64,000 bases of DNA from CAVQBP01 sp963782475. Its GTDB lineage: Bacteria; Bacteroidota; Ignavibacteria; Ignavibacteriales; Ignavibacteriaceae. The DNA lies in the NCBI GenBank assembly GCA_963782475.1, contig CAWAJW010000012.1, positions 620,001 to 684,000 of the forward strand. Direction: 5' to 3'. The notes under the pieces were generated by a model. It had not been told where the DNA came from. It worked only from the letters and a program-made list of their open reading frames with translations, and searched no databases. The position numbers and the translations under genes were made by a program. Shown here one piece after another: positions 26,522 through 37,134 of the stretch (positions are counted from its first letter, which is position 1; each line of letters begins with the position of its first letter).

Positions 26522-27661
26522 ATGGAAATCAAATTTCTTGACCTTAAAGCAATAAACATTTCTTATGAGCCTGAAATAAGTCAAACCATAGAACGGGTTT
26601 TTAAATCAGGATGGTATTTGCTTGGTGAAGAAGTTAAAGCATTTGAGAAAGAATATGCTGATTTTATTGGTGTAAAAAACTGTATTGGTGTTGCAAATGG
26701 ATTGGATGCACTCCGTCTAATAATGCGGGCAAATATTGAGTTGGGAAGAATGAAGGAAGGGGATGAAATAATTGTTCCTGCAAATACTTATATAGCTTCC
26801 ATTCTGGCGATTTCTGAGAATCGTTTAAAACCGCTATTAGTTGAACCGGATATAAAAACCTATAATATCGATCCGGAACTAATTGAGAAAAATATAACTG
26901 AAAGAACCAAAGGAATTATGATCGTCCATCTTTACGGTCAAAATTCAATGCAGCCTGAAATTCAAAGATTAATTAAAAAATATAACTTAGTTTTAATTGA
27001 GGATAATGCCCAGGCACATGGAGCCTATTACCAAAACAAAAGGACAGGGTCTCTGGGAGAAGCTGCCGGACATAGTTTTTACCCGGGAAAAAATCTTGGC
27101 GCCTTGGGAGATGCCGGTGCTGTAACAACCAATGATGATGCCTTGGCAGAGGTAATAAGAACCATTGCAAATTATGGTTCAAAGAAAAAATATGTTAATG
27201 AATTTAAAGGATTAAATTCCCGGCTTGATGAAATACAAGCAGCTGTATTAAGAGTAAAATTAAAGTACCTTGATCGGGATAATCAAAAAAGAAAGGAAAT
27301 TGCCCAATATTATTGCGAAAATATTCAAAACGATAAAATCATTTTACCAATTGGAAATTTGAAAAACTTAACTTGTAAAGTAACCGAATGGAAAAATCAT
27401 GTCTGGCATTTGTTTGTTGTCAGAACAAATGACAGGGATAAGTTTCAGGAGGAATTGAGAAAAAATGATATTCAAACGTTGATCCATTATCCTATTCCGC
27501 CACATAAGCAAGCAGCTTATAAAGAATTAAATCATATTAGCTTCCCTATTACTGAAAAAATTCACTCCACCATATTGAGTTTACCTATATATCCTGCTCT
27601 GGATGCTAATAATTTGGAAAAAATTGTTTATACATTAAATAATTGGAGCTGTAATGAATAA
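26522..27661 (+). CDS. fdtB: DegT/DnrJ/EryC1/StrS sugar aminotransferase (FdtB-like)
   Basis: 379 aa, the normal length. PLP-binding fold type I: GVANGLDALRLIMRA, then VPANTYIASILAISEN, LIEDNAQAHGAYY and the Schiff-base lysine in HSFYPGKNLGALGDAGAV, followed by the NYGSKKKYVN and NSRLDEIQAAVLRVKL signatures. With the ketoisomerase and the acetyltransferase it makes a 3-acetamido-3,6-dideoxyhexose on dTDP, for use by one of the nearby glycosyltransferases. The pathway assignment follows known FdtA-FdtC-FdtB gene sets; which epimer is formed is open. Confidence 0.87.
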   Translation: MEIKFLDLKAINISYEPEISQTIERVFKSGWYLLGEEVKAFEKEYADFIGVKNCIGVANGLDALRLIMRANIELGRMKEGDEIIVPANTYIASILAISENRLKPLLVEPDIKTYNIDPELIEKNITERTKGIMIVHLYGQNSMQPEIQRLIKKYNLVLIEDNAQAHGAYYQNKRTGSLGEAAGHSFYPGKNLGALGDAGAVTTNDDALAEVIRTIANYGSKKKYVNEFKGLNSRLDEIQAAVLRVKLKYLDRDNQKRKEIAQYYCENIQNDKIILPIGNLKNLTCKVTEWKNHVWHLFVVRTNDRDKFQEELRKNDIQTLIHYPIPPHKQAAYKELNHISFPITEKIHSTILSLPIYPALDANNLEKIVYTLNNWSCNE

Positions 27662-27837
27662 TAAAATGACATCCCATCTTTCCTTTTACAGCCGGGATTT
27701 AAATTCTGTTTATTTCCTTAATTCGTCGATTTCAGCAATGGAATTAATTACTATTAAATATCATAAACTTCATATTGTTTAGGGTTTATTGATTTTGGCT
27801 TTTTCTTTTAAAATGTGTATAAAAAATAAAAGGGTTT

Positions 27838-28767
27838 ATGTTATCTGTTATATTGCTGTCTTATTATAGTGCAAAACGTATTAAAACTGTATACAAAAAG
27901 GTTAAAGATACTTTAAGCAAGGAATCGATACCTTTTGAATTTATTATTATTGATGATGGTTCCAATGATGATTCTTTTGCTGTAGCTGAAGAATTAGAAA
28001 AATGTGAAAAGAATGTCAGAGCTTTTCAATTAAGTAGAAATTTTACTTCTCATTATTCAATTTTTGCCGGGCTATCGGTTTGTAAAGGAAATTGTGCTAC
28101 CGCTATACCGGATGATGATCAACATTCTTATTCATTACTTGTTGAAATGTACAAGTTGTGGATGGACGGGGAAAAAATAATAGTACCCTATAGAATAAAT
28201 AGAAAGGATCCTTTATTCAGCAAGTTTTTTTCTAATCTGTTTTATTTTATAATGAACAAACTTTCCGATGTGGTATATCCACCCGGGGGAGCCGATTCTT
28301 TTTTAATAGATCGTGAAATAATTGATTTGATTAATTCAAAAATTCATTCCGTTAATACTACTACAATAACAGAAATTCTCAGACTTGGTTATAAGCCGCA
28401 CTTTCTCCCTTTTAAACGGCAGAAAAGTATAAATCCCAAATCCCGATGGACATTTCGTAAAAAATTCCGCTTGGCTCTCGATACATTCTTTTCCAGTTCT
28501 TCTTTCCCTATTAAGCTGATTTCTTTAGGGGGGATTTTTTTCTCGTTCTTTTCAATGGTACTGATACTTTTTTATATTTATATAAATACATTTGGTAATA
28601 AGATGTTTTGGGGCTATCAACCTCCCGGATGGACTTCCACTGTATTATTTATTTCATTTTTCAGCGGCTTAATTTTATTTGCATTAGGGATTATTGCTGA
28701 ATATATATGGAGAATTTACGAGGAAGTGAAAGACAGACCGGGCTTCATAATAAAAAAAAAGAAATAG
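27838..28767 (+). CDS. GT2 glycosyltransferase with C-terminal membrane anchor
   Basis: 309 aa. GT-A domain: FEFIIIDDGSNDDS near residue 37, LSRNFTSHYSIFAGL near 69 and the metal-binding PDDDQHSY in place of the usual DADLQDPP. The last 90 residues hold two membrane helices (FPIKLISLGGIFFSFFSMVL and the STVLFISFFSGLILFALG region) and the IAEYIWRIYEEVKDRPGF end typical of GtrB/DPMS-like polyprenyl-phosphate transferases. It likely loads a sugar on undecaprenyl phosphate. 176 non-coding bases separate it from the aminotransferase. Confidence 0.87.
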   Translation: MLSVILLSYYSAKRIKTVYKKVKDTLSKESIPFEFIIIDDGSNDDSFAVAEELEKCEKNVRAFQLSRNFTSHYSIFAGLSVCKGNCATAIPDDDQHSYSLLVEMYKLWMDGEKIIVPYRINRKDPLFSKFFSNLFYFIMNKLSDVVYPPGGADSFLIDREIIDLINSKIHSVNTTTITEILRLGYKPHFLPFKRQKSINPKSRWTFRKKFRLALDTFFSSSSFPIKLISLGGIFFSFFSMVLILFYIYINTFGNKMFWGYQPPGWTSTVLFISFFSGLILFALGIIAEYIWRIYEEVKDRPGFIIKKKK

Positions 28768-28843
28768 TTTAGCTATTAACATTCTGCAGTTTATGAATTA
28801 AAAATACTAAGCCCTTTTTTTTATGAAACCTTAAGATACGATT

Positions 28844-30374
28844 ATGATGGCGAACTTTAATGATTTCTCTTTAAATATAAAAAAATATAATTCAAAAATT
28901 ATCCCAGCCTTTAATCGGAATAAAGTAGTTTTTCTTATTATTTTCTTTCATTGTTTAATTACGATACCGCTCGCTTATTTTTTAAACACTCATTATGATG
29001 AAGCTTGTTCATTAATGGATACCGGTGGAACAATTTACCACACAATCAAAAGAACAATTAACATCGAATTACAAGCCCCGTTATATTATTTAATATTAAA
29101 CTTATGGAGGAAATTGGATAACTCTTTTTTCTTTTCGCGTTTGCTTTCAATTTTATTTTCAAGTTTATCAATATTTATAGGTTACAAATTTTTAAAAAGG
29201 TTTTCAAATATTAAAAAGCCGGCAATGGTAACATTCTTAATCGCAATAAATCCTTTCTTAATTTATTATGCGGTTGAAATTAGGTTATATACCCTAATGG
29301 TTTTTCTTTCTATAGCATTATTTTATCTTATGTATGAGATTTATTTGTTTGATAATAATTCAAAGATATCCCGTATCACATTTATTATTGTATCCATAAT
29401 TTCACTTCAAACTCAATACTATATGGGGTTTTTACTGGTTGCAATCGGGGTTAATATACTTATATATAAAGGCTGGTATAAGTTTAAAACTTATTTAATT
29501 GATATGATTTTGCCTTTTTTGAGCTTGGTTATGGTGCTCCCGTTTTTAGGAGCCATTTCCAGGCAGTTAGCAAATGTAGGTCATAAATTAAATGTCAAAG
29601 GCATTTTTGATTTCCTAAGGGATCAAATAGTGTTTTCGTATTTATTTTCATTAGATTCTTTTCCGCTGAGAATATTTTCGAAATATGAAACATGGTTATT
29701 CCTTCTGATATTAGTTACAATATTTCTATTTTCAATAAAAGAACGGAGAACAGATTTTGTAAAGATATTGAAGTTTAAAGAGATACTCAGCTATTCCAAT
29801 AATTTTTGTCTTACTGATATTTTATTCTTTGATAATTATTAAATTCGGTTTCTTAAAAATGCAGATAAGATATTCGGCATCATTGTTTTTTCCATTGGCA
29901 TTTACAGCAGCTTCTTTTATTTATTTAACTGAAAAAAGAAGATTTTTAGTCTTCTGGTTTTTTCTTTTTGCATTTTTGTACGGCACAGCACTGATTGACG
30001 AATACTCTTCGATGGCTAAGCAGGGAGATTGGATTAGAATATCCGAATATTTGAAATCTCATGAACAAAAAAATGAACCGATTTTAATTCCCGATACTAC
30101 ATATGCCTATCCCTTTGAGATCCATTACAGCGGAAAGAATTCTGTAATTACTATATATGATAAATTAAGCACCAGGGAAAATGAAAATAAATTGTTACAG
30201 GAAATTGATAATACATCCGGTTGCTGCTGGTGGGTTTTTCAGGATCCGGAATGGTATATTCATATTAAAGAAGCAAAAATGGCAAAGGCGTTGATTGATA
30301 ATAATTTTAATATTGTATCCAAAAAATCATTTCATTTGTATATGAAGGTTTATTACATAAAAAGAAAAAAATAA
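28844..30374 (+). pseudogene. GT39-type membrane glycosyltransferase, copy 1, one-base frameshift
   Basis: Two frames join into one protein of about 509 aa. The first 310 residues carry the loop LNTHYDEACSLMDTGG with the catalytic Asp/Glu, the GT39 YAVEIRLYTLMVFLS motif and TM helices. Near 29780-29783 one extra base breaks the frame; the shifted frame continues exactly as in the paralogue (KEYSAIPIIFVLLIFY, then MQIRYSASLFFPLA and the WIRISEYLKSHEQKNEPILI periplasmic domain). Total length is 3n+1, fitting one inserted base. A paralogue follows at 30836. Either a sequence error or a recent inactivation; as a protein family it is certain. Confidence 0.8.
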
Positions 30375-30835
30375 ATTACCGCGGATCATACCTACTTTTC
30401 TAATTTATAGTTTCCATGAAGACGTTATTTCTCGAATTTCATTTTTAATGTCATGTTTTATTTAAAGATTTATTGTGATTATTATCATGCATCAGTTTTA
30501 AGGGCTCACAGTGAATAAATATCACTAGGTTTTTCATTAAGGAAATTATAAATTACATTAATATAATTATCAGAGCAGTATTCTAAATAGCGGTAATTAT
30601 TCTCAGCAGTCTTGCACTAAATTTTATTAAGCATTGTAGTTTTATTCTTGAGCCTTTGGAACTGTTAACTGCGGCAGGTATTAGGGGAAGGAAAGTTCCT
30701 ATAATGTTGATAAAATTATTAAATTTTATCCTTCTCATTAAGATTAAAAACTTGAGAACGGATTTAAATATTTTATAATTCCTTTGTGACGATGATATAA
30801 TTGAGCAGGGTTTTATTCATTTATTCGATGAATTT
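30375..30835. other. Intergenic region between GT39 paralogues
   Basis: About 460 bases with no credible coding frame; stops are dense in all frames. I see no terminator, tRNA or repeat. It separates two paralogous GT39 genes and presumably drives the second. Confidence 0.45.
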
Positions 30836-32325
30836 ATGGAAAGATTTAAAAGTTTATTAAAAACAATAAGATAGTACTGATTATAATTTTAATCCATTGT
30901 CTAATAACTATTCCTCTTGCATATTTATTAAATACGCATTACGATGAAGCATATACGCTATTTGATACGAAAGGTACAATCACTCATACGATAAAAAGCG
31001 TTCTCTGGTGGGACAATCAAGCGCCCGTATATTTTATTCTCCTTACATTATGGAGAAGTTTAAACAATTCTTTCTTCTTCGCCAGGTTATTCTCAATTAT
31101 CTTTTCAAGCCTGACAATATTTATGTGCTACAGGTTTTTAGAAAAATATTCCCATATAAAAAATCCCGGATTTGTAACTTTCTTGATAGCCATAAATCCA
31201 TTTTTAATTTATTATGCATTTGAAATCCGTGTTTACTCATTAATGGTTTTTCTATCTGTTGCATTGATTTTTTTAATGTATAATATTTACTTATATGACA
31301 ATTCTTCTAAAAATTACAGACTTATCTTTATCCTGGTTTCTATAATTTCACTGCATACTCATTACTATATGGGGTTCTTACTTGTTGCTATGGGTGTAAA
31401 TGTACTCGTCTACAAAGGATGGAATAAGTTTAAAGTTTATCTTGTCGATATGATTCTTCCCATATTGAGTTTAAGTCTTGTGATTCCATTTTTAGGAGCA
31501 ATTTCAAGACAGATAGGCAATGGAGGTAATCATATAAGCTTAAGAACAATGTTGAGCTACTTAAAATACAAAATAATTTTTGCATATGTATTTTCATTGG
31601 ATTCTTATCTATTAAGAATAATTTCTAATTATGAACTTTGGATTTTTGTAATCTTATTAATTACAATATTCCTTTTTTCAATAAGAGGGCATTTTAAGAA
31701 TCTCTTAAATATATTCAAGCTTAAAGAATACTCGGTTATACCATTAATAATTGTTTTATTATTATTCTATTTAGCAATGATTGCAAGATATGATTTTATG
31801 AGGCTGCGCATAAGATATACAGCGTCTCTATTTTTCCCTTTGGCTCTTACCATTTCCTCATTTATTTATATCTCTGCCAAAAAGAAATTTCTTTTCTTTT
31901 GGCTCCTTCTTTTTACATTTCTATATAGTACTGCTTTAATACATGAATATTCATCGATGGCGAAACAGGGGGACTGGATCAGGATATCCAAATATTTGAG
32001 AGCGAATGCGAAGAAAAACGAACCTATATTAATTCCAGACAGCACATATTCTATGCCGTTTAAGGTTCATTACAAAGGAGACAATCGTGTTATAACAATG
32101 TATGATAAGAAAAATGAAAAAAATTTATTAAAAGCAGTAGATGGAAAAGCAGATTATTTTTGGTGGGTTTTCCAGGATCCTGAATGGCATACTCACTCTA
32201 AAGATGCCCGGATTGTAAAAAATTTTATTTCTGATAACTTTGATGTCATTTCCAAAAAATCTTTTCATTTATGGATGCAGGTCTGGTATTTAAAAATAAA
32301 AGCAGTATATGCAAACAATAATTAA
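30836..32325 (+). pseudogene. GT39-type membrane glycosyltransferase, copy 2, one-base frameshift near start
   Basis: The ATG at 30836 opens MERFKSLLK; an A-run at about 30859-30863 is one base short, and the frame then continues without a break as NKIVLIIILIHCLITIPLAY, LNTHYDEAYTLFDTKG (catalytic loop) and on to the stop at 32325, about 496 aa. The Met at 31123 lies after the second helix and would miss the active-site loop, so it is not the real start. The protein parallels the copy at 28844 throughout, including YAFEIRVYSLMVFLS and IRISKYLRANAKKNEPILI. Likely acts at the outer face of the membrane on lipid-linked sugars. Confidence 0.8.
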
Positions 32326-32398
32326 TTATAATCTTTTAATATATGGGTAAATAATAATTATATCCGGGGAATCTTTTCCAGTCTTTGTTGATTAAGAT

Positions 32399-33340
32399 AT
32401 GAAAAAAATTAGTCTTGTTCTGCCTGTATATTCTGAGGAAAAAGTAATTGAAACTACTTATTCAAGGCTCAAAGAAGTTTTATCAAAAATATCCTATGAG
32501 CATGAAATCATTTTCGTTAATGACGGAAGTGAAGACCAAACCTTGGAATTGCTGAAAGAAATTGCATATAAAGATAAAAAGGTGAAAATTATTTCATTCT
32601 CAAGAAACTTCGGGCATCAAGTTGCTGTTACCGCAGGAATAGATGAAGCAAAAGGAGATGCAGTGATTATTATGGACGCTGATTTACAAGATCCACCGGA
32701 AGTTATTTTAAAGATGCTGGATAAGTGGGAAAAAGGATATGAAGTTGTATATGGAAAAAGAAAACACCGTTACGGGGAACCTTTTCTTAGAAAAGCGGCA
32801 TTCCTTATTTTCTACAGAATATTAAATAAACTTACAGATATTAAAATTCCTCTTGATACTGGTGATTTTAGGCTTATTGATAAAAAAATTAAAAATAACC
32901 TCTTAAATATTAGAGAAAAAAACAGATTTGTAAGGGGAATTATATCCTGGATTGGTTATAGACAAACTTATGTAGAATACGATAGACCTGGCAGATTCGC
33001 TGGTGAAACTAAATATCCTTTTAAAAAACTACTAAAGCTCGCACTGGATGGAATAACATCTTTCTCTGTTTATCCTTTAAAAATTGCACTGAATATAGGC
33101 TTCATCTCAATGATAATCGCATTAATACTTTTATTATATGCAATCGCCTCATATATATTTTTTCCTAAAATAACACCTCCCGGCTGGACTTCAATATTGA
33201 TAACGATCATTTTCTTTGGAGGGGTACAGCTTTTTACCATTGGTATTATAGGCGAATATATTGGAAGGATATTTGAGGAATCCAAAAACCGGCCCATTTA
33301 TATAATAGATGAAAAAATAAATTTTGAAGAAAATGAATAA
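32399..33340 (+). CDS. GT2 polyprenyl-phosphate glycosyltransferase (GtrB/DPMS-like)
   Basis: 313 aa. Canonical GT2: LVLPVYSEEKVI at the N-terminus, FVNDGSEDQT, SFSRNFGHQVAVTAGIDEA, and the metal-binding MDADLQDPPEVI. DRPGRFAGETKYPFKK marks the acceptor-side loop, followed by two membrane helices and GEYIGRIFEESKNRP. It transfers a sugar to undecaprenyl phosphate on the cytoplasmic face. A GtrA-like protein gene follows 117 nt later, the normal GtrA-GtrB partnership. The intervening GT39 genes would use the lipid-linked sugar on the outer side. Confidence 0.9.
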   Translation: MKKISLVLPVYSEEKVIETTYSRLKEVLSKISYEHEIIFVNDGSEDQTLELLKEIAYKDKKVKIISFSRNFGHQVAVTAGIDEAKGDAVIIMDADLQDPPEVILKMLDKWEKGYEVVYGKRKHRYGEPFLRKAAFLIFYRILNKLTDIKIPLDTGDFRLIDKKIKNNLLNIREKNRFVRGIISWIGYRQTYVEYDRPGRFAGETKYPFKKLLKLALDGITSFSVYPLKIALNIGFISMIIALILLLYAIASYIFFPKITPPGWTSILITIIFFGGVQLFTIGIIGEYIGRIFEESKNRPIYIIDEKINFEENE

Positions 33341-33457
33341 TTGATTGCATACTTTTATATTATATGTCTGTCTTTTTCTTAATTTTTCCATCAGTCAATA
33401 TTTTATCTTTTTGATTAAAGGTTTTATATAATTATTAAAATCAGGTATAAAAATTTT

Positions 33458-33889
33458 ATGGTTCAGAACCCAATTCTTAAGTATTTTAACTTCCTTTTGC
33501 AGAAACAAATTTTTAGACAATTCTTCAAGTATTCTGTTGTTGGTATTTTTAATACTATAATTGGACTGGGAACAATATTTATCCTTTATAATATTTACAA
33601 TATAAATTATATCTTATCGAATGTTTGCGGCTATTCTTTGGGTTTAATTAATAGTTTTATTTGGAATAAAAGGTGGACATTCAAATCAGAAAATCATTAT
33701 TCCAAAGAAATCATTCCTTTTTTGATAGTATTTATTGTTAGTTATATTGCAAATCTTGTGGTTACTATTTTTTCCGTGGAAATATTAAAGATTGATCCTA
33801 ACATATCGCAGGTAATAGGAATTGGAGCATACACTTTAACGAATTTTCTGTCAAACAGGAGATGGACTTTTTCTGAGAAAACTATTTAA
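33458..33889 (+). CDS. GtrA-like membrane protein
   Basis: 143 aa with four predicted helices. Family landmarks are FFKYSVVGIFNTIIGLGTIF near the start, the NSFIWNKRWTF motif in the middle and the repeat of it, NFLSNRRWTF, at the end. GtrA-like proteins help move undecaprenyl-phosphate-linked sugars across the membrane. It follows a GtrB-like gene and would serve the same sugar. Cytoplasmic membrane. Confidence 0.9.
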   Translation: MVQNPILKYFNFLLQKQIFRQFFKYSVVGIFNTIIGLGTIFILYNIYNINYILSNVCGYSLGLINSFIWNKRWTFKSENHYSKEIIPFLIVFIVSYIANLVVTIFSVEILKIDPNISQVIGIGAYTLTNFLSNRRWTFSEKTI

Positions 33890-34073
33890 ACTTTTCTGAA
33901 ATCTTTTTATCTATTATGCCGGGCATAAAGTAATTAAACTGTATCCAGAGACCATATTTTAGTTTCAAATTTGTATTTCATAATTTCTAAGAAAAAAATA
34001 GTAAATTGCTTTTACAATTTCCAAAACATTTTCCGGTGATCCTTAAATTTATTTTAATCAGGAAAAATAGTAG

Positions 34074-35459
34074 ATGACTGATAAAGGTGCATTCTATATA
34101 AAAATATTCTTATCAATAATTACTTTTCTGGCTTTCATTCGTCTTTTAGGCTTTAGTATTGCTTTTGGAGAAAAAAGTCTTCAGATAGATTTTTCAGCAT
34201 TTTATACTGCAGGGGAATCTGTTAATGCTGGTTTATCTCCATATAAAAACTATATTTCTACTCCTCCGTTTATTTGGGATGGTTACGATACTTATAAGCA
34301 CAGCAGATTTCTTTACCCGCCTCTTGTTGCAGATTTTTTTAGCCTTTTTGCTCTACTCCCATATCATACTGCAAAATATTTATGGATGTATATCAACTTT
34401 TTTTTATTAATAATATCTATATTCCTCTCTTTTAAAGCTGCAAATATAAAGATCAATACGAACAGGATATTACTGGTATTATTTTTACTGTTTATTTTTC
34501 ATCCTGTTATAAAACTTCTTGATGGTCAGATCAATGGACTGACCCTATTTTTTTTTATTTGGGGAATTTATCTTATTTGTAATAAAGGCAATGGATGGTT
34601 AGCAGGAGGTCTCTTTGCAATTGCTGTGCTTATTAAACTCCAAAATCTTTTGATTTTACCTTTTATATTTTTAAGTAAAAAATGGAAAGTTCTTGGTGGT
34701 TTCGCAACTGGCGGTGTAATAATTTTACTTTTAACTTTACTGTTTTCCGGACCCGTTCAGACTTTTTCATATATTTTGGATGAGTTACCGCGTATCGCCA
34801 GGTATGGGGAGGGCGGTACGGATGAAATGAAAATAGATGATTCGATTATTTCTTCTCTCAATCTCGAAAGCGGATTTACAGTAAAAGGCGGGCATGAATA
34901 CCCAATAACGCGTTTGGGATTTAACTGGGCTGAATATGCAACTCTAGTCCAAACACCAGTTGGAGACTTTTTTCAATTAATCCTTTCAGAGCTGAAATTA
35001 TACGACTCCCAGAGCATAGTCTCAATAATTATTTTTCTATCTTTGTTCGGTCTGATTTCCTTCAAGGTGCGGAAGGAAGCTTTCAAAATTAGTCGTACCC
35101 GGCTTCATGAATTTTTATTTTGGCAGCTCGCTTTAATCACAATTTTATTGAGTGCACCTTTGACTTGGGATTCGAATACTGTGTGGCTGATCCCCCTTTT
35201 TCCGGTTGTAGTATCAGCATATTTTATTTTTAAAACAAGTTCAGAGCATTTCAATATTATTTTAATTTGTATAGGATTATTAATCGTGGGTTTCCCAAAT
35301 TTCAGGCTGTTTCCCTATGTGGTTCCTTTCGGTTTTTTAGATGGTCTTATCATTTACCAGTATGTTATTGCAGAGCTAATAATTTTTGCAGGATTAATGA
35401 TGCTAGCTTTCAATCGGAGAGTTAAACATTATCAAAGTTCATTAGTTATGCAACAATAA
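34074..35459 (+). CDS. GT87 (DUF2029) membrane glycosyltransferase, copy 1
   Basis: 461 aa, ten or more hydrophobic segments. The first periplasmic loop, QIDFSAFYTAGESVNAGLSP, has the conserved Asp of GT-C enzymes, and HSRFLYPPLVADFF is the YPP motif of the GT87/DUF2029 family. A long loop (about 236-300) lies on the periplasmic side. The family uses polyprenyl-phosphate mannose or related donors. The next gene is a close paralogue in tandem, 52 nt away. It sits in a probable operon of lipid-linked-sugar users. Confidence 0.85.
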   Translation: MTDKGAFYIKIFLSIITFLAFIRLLGFSIAFGEKSLQIDFSAFYTAGESVNAGLSPYKNYISTPPFIWDGYDTYKHSRFLYPPLVADFFSLFALLPYHTAKYLWMYINFFLLIISIFLSFKAANIKINTNRILLVLFLLFIFHPVIKLLDGQINGLTLFFFIWGIYLICNKGNGWLAGGLFAIAVLIKLQNLLILPFIFLSKKWKVLGGFATGGVIILLLTLLFSGPVQTFSYILDELPRIARYGEGGTDEMKIDDSIISSLNLESGFTVKGGHEYPITRLGFNWAEYATLVQTPVGDFFQLILSELKLYDSQSIVSIIIFLSLFGLISFKVRKEAFKISRTRLHEFLFWQLALITILLSAPLTWDSNTVWLIPLFPVVVSAYFIFKTSSEHFNIILICIGLLIVGFPNFRLFPYVVPFGFLDGLIIYQYVIAELIIFAGLMMLAFNRRVKHYQSSLVMQQ

Positions 35460-35511
35460 TGTCTAGTTCTTTTTCATTATAGGATTAATTCTTTTTTAGA
35501 AAAGAGGGCTA

Positions 35512-36921
35512 ATGAAGGATAAGGGTCCATTGTTTACCAAAATACTGCTAACTATTCTAGCATTTTTAGCCTTATTAAGATTAGTAGGATTTACCGTAGC
35601 CTTTGGTGAGAAAAGTCTCCAAGTAGATTTTTCGGCTTATTATACCGCAGGTGAATCAGTTAATGCTCATTTATCCCCTTATAAAAACTATCTGGACAGC
35701 ACTCCTCGTATATGGGATGGTTACGATACTTTTAAACACAGCCGCTTTCTTTATCCCCCTCTAGTTGCTTATCTGTTTAGATTGATTGCTTTGCTACCTT
35801 ATCATGTTGCTAAATACGTGTGGATGTATCTAAGTATAATTTCACTTTTATTGGCGGCACTTTTAGCATTTAAAGCAATGAACATTAAGATTGATGTGGT
35901 AAAAGGTTTTATAGTATTAATACTTCTTTTTACATTTCATCCTTTAATTAAGTATCTCGCTTTTGGCGAAATTGATGCTATTACTTTATTCTTTATGGTT
36001 CTCGGGGTTTACCAAATTTGTAATAAAAAAAATAAAAAGCTTTCGGGTATATTTTTTGCGATTTCTGTTCTACTTAAACTGCATAATATATTAATATTAC
36101 CGTTTTTATTTCTTAGAAAACAATGGAAGGTTCTAATTGGATTTGCTGCTGGTGGTTTTATTTTAACCTTTTTTTCTCTTTTGCTTTGTGGTTTCGGACA
36201 AACTATATCATATTTAACTGTTGATTTGCCCAGGATTGCAATCTATGGTGAAGGAGGAACAAAAGATATGATGGAGCCGGATACTGTTGTTTCTTCATTA
36301 AATCTTGATGAAGGATCGACAACCAAGGATGGAAGAGTTTACTCTCTTGCACGAGATGGATTTAATTGGACGGAGTATGCGACACTCACTCAAACTCCAA
36401 TAGGACATTTATTTCAGTGGTTGTTATTAAAGCTGAAATTAAATGCTTCCCAAACCGCCGTATCCATTATAATCTTTATAATATTATTCAGCATTTTTTA
36501 CATAAAAATATTTAAGGGCGGTTCGGGGAATCTTCAGACACAATATGATGATTTTCTTTTTTGGCAGGCTGCTTTCTTAATTATTCTCTTAAGCGCTCCC
36601 ATAACCTGGGATACAAATACAGTCTGGCTTATTACTCTTTTCCCGGTTTTAGCCTCAAAATTAAAATTTACTTCAACTATTGAGCAATTCTGTCTGATTG
36701 TAGTCTGTTTAGGTTTAGCAGTCATTTTTATTCCTAATTTTTCTCTTTATCCTTTGGTTGTACCATTCGGCTTTCTAAGTAATTTGAGTAAATACCAATA
36801 TGTAATCGGTGAACTAATAATTTTTATTGGTTTTATTATGTATCCCTTCAGTAAAAATATTAAGGATCCTTTCCCTGTTGATAATAGTGATAGAAACAGA
36901 CTTCTTTCTCTTAACAGCTAA
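35512..36921 (+). CDS. GT87 (DUF2029) membrane glycosyltransferase, copy 2
   Basis: 469 aa, same layout as the preceding gene with long runs of identity (FGEKSLQVDFSAYYTAGESV, RIWDGYDTFKHSRFLYPPLV, FNWTEYATLTQTPIG). All motifs of copy 1 are kept, including the Asp loop and YPPL, so both copies look active. Tandem duplication followed by divergence is clear. They may add different sugars or linkages. About 210 AT-rich bases follow without a gene. Confidence 0.85.
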   Translation: MKDKGPLFTKILLTILAFLALLRLVGFTVAFGEKSLQVDFSAYYTAGESVNAHLSPYKNYLDSTPRIWDGYDTFKHSRFLYPPLVAYLFRLIALLPYHVAKYVWMYLSIISLLLAALLAFKAMNIKIDVVKGFIVLILLFTFHPLIKYLAFGEIDAITLFFMVLGVYQICNKKNKKLSGIFFAISVLLKLHNILILPFLFLRKQWKVLIGFAAGGFILTFFSLLLCGFGQTISYLTVDLPRIAIYGEGGTKDMMEPDTVVSSLNLDEGSTTKDGRVYSLARDGFNWTEYATLTQTPIGHLFQWLLLKLKLNASQTAVSIIIFIILFSIFYIKIFKGGSGNLQTQYDDFLFWQAAFLIILLSAPITWDTNTVWLITLFPVLASKLKFTSTIEQFCLIVVCLGLAVIFIPNFSLYPLVVPFGFLSNLSKYQYVIGELIIFIGFIMYPFSKNIKDPFPVDNSDRNRLLSLNS

Positions 36922-37134
36922 AATTTGTTAAATTCGTATATTATTTCTCATTTTTCTCAAAATGAAATTTTTTTGATTGAAGTAAGAATTTAAAACAAAT
37001 TAAATTCTTATAAATTTTGTTTATTGTATATTTATAGGATTTTTCCAAATGGCATAAAATATGAGTTTTTTTACAGTATTTAATTCCTATTTTTATAAAA
37101 TTAGTAATCATCTTTTAAAATTTAAACTTTAAGT

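Noticed and set aside
31008..31223. 71-aa frame ahead of the GT39 copy 2 Met at 31123
   Set aside because: The GT39 frame is open through this whole stretch with all expected motifs; the small frame is a shadow.
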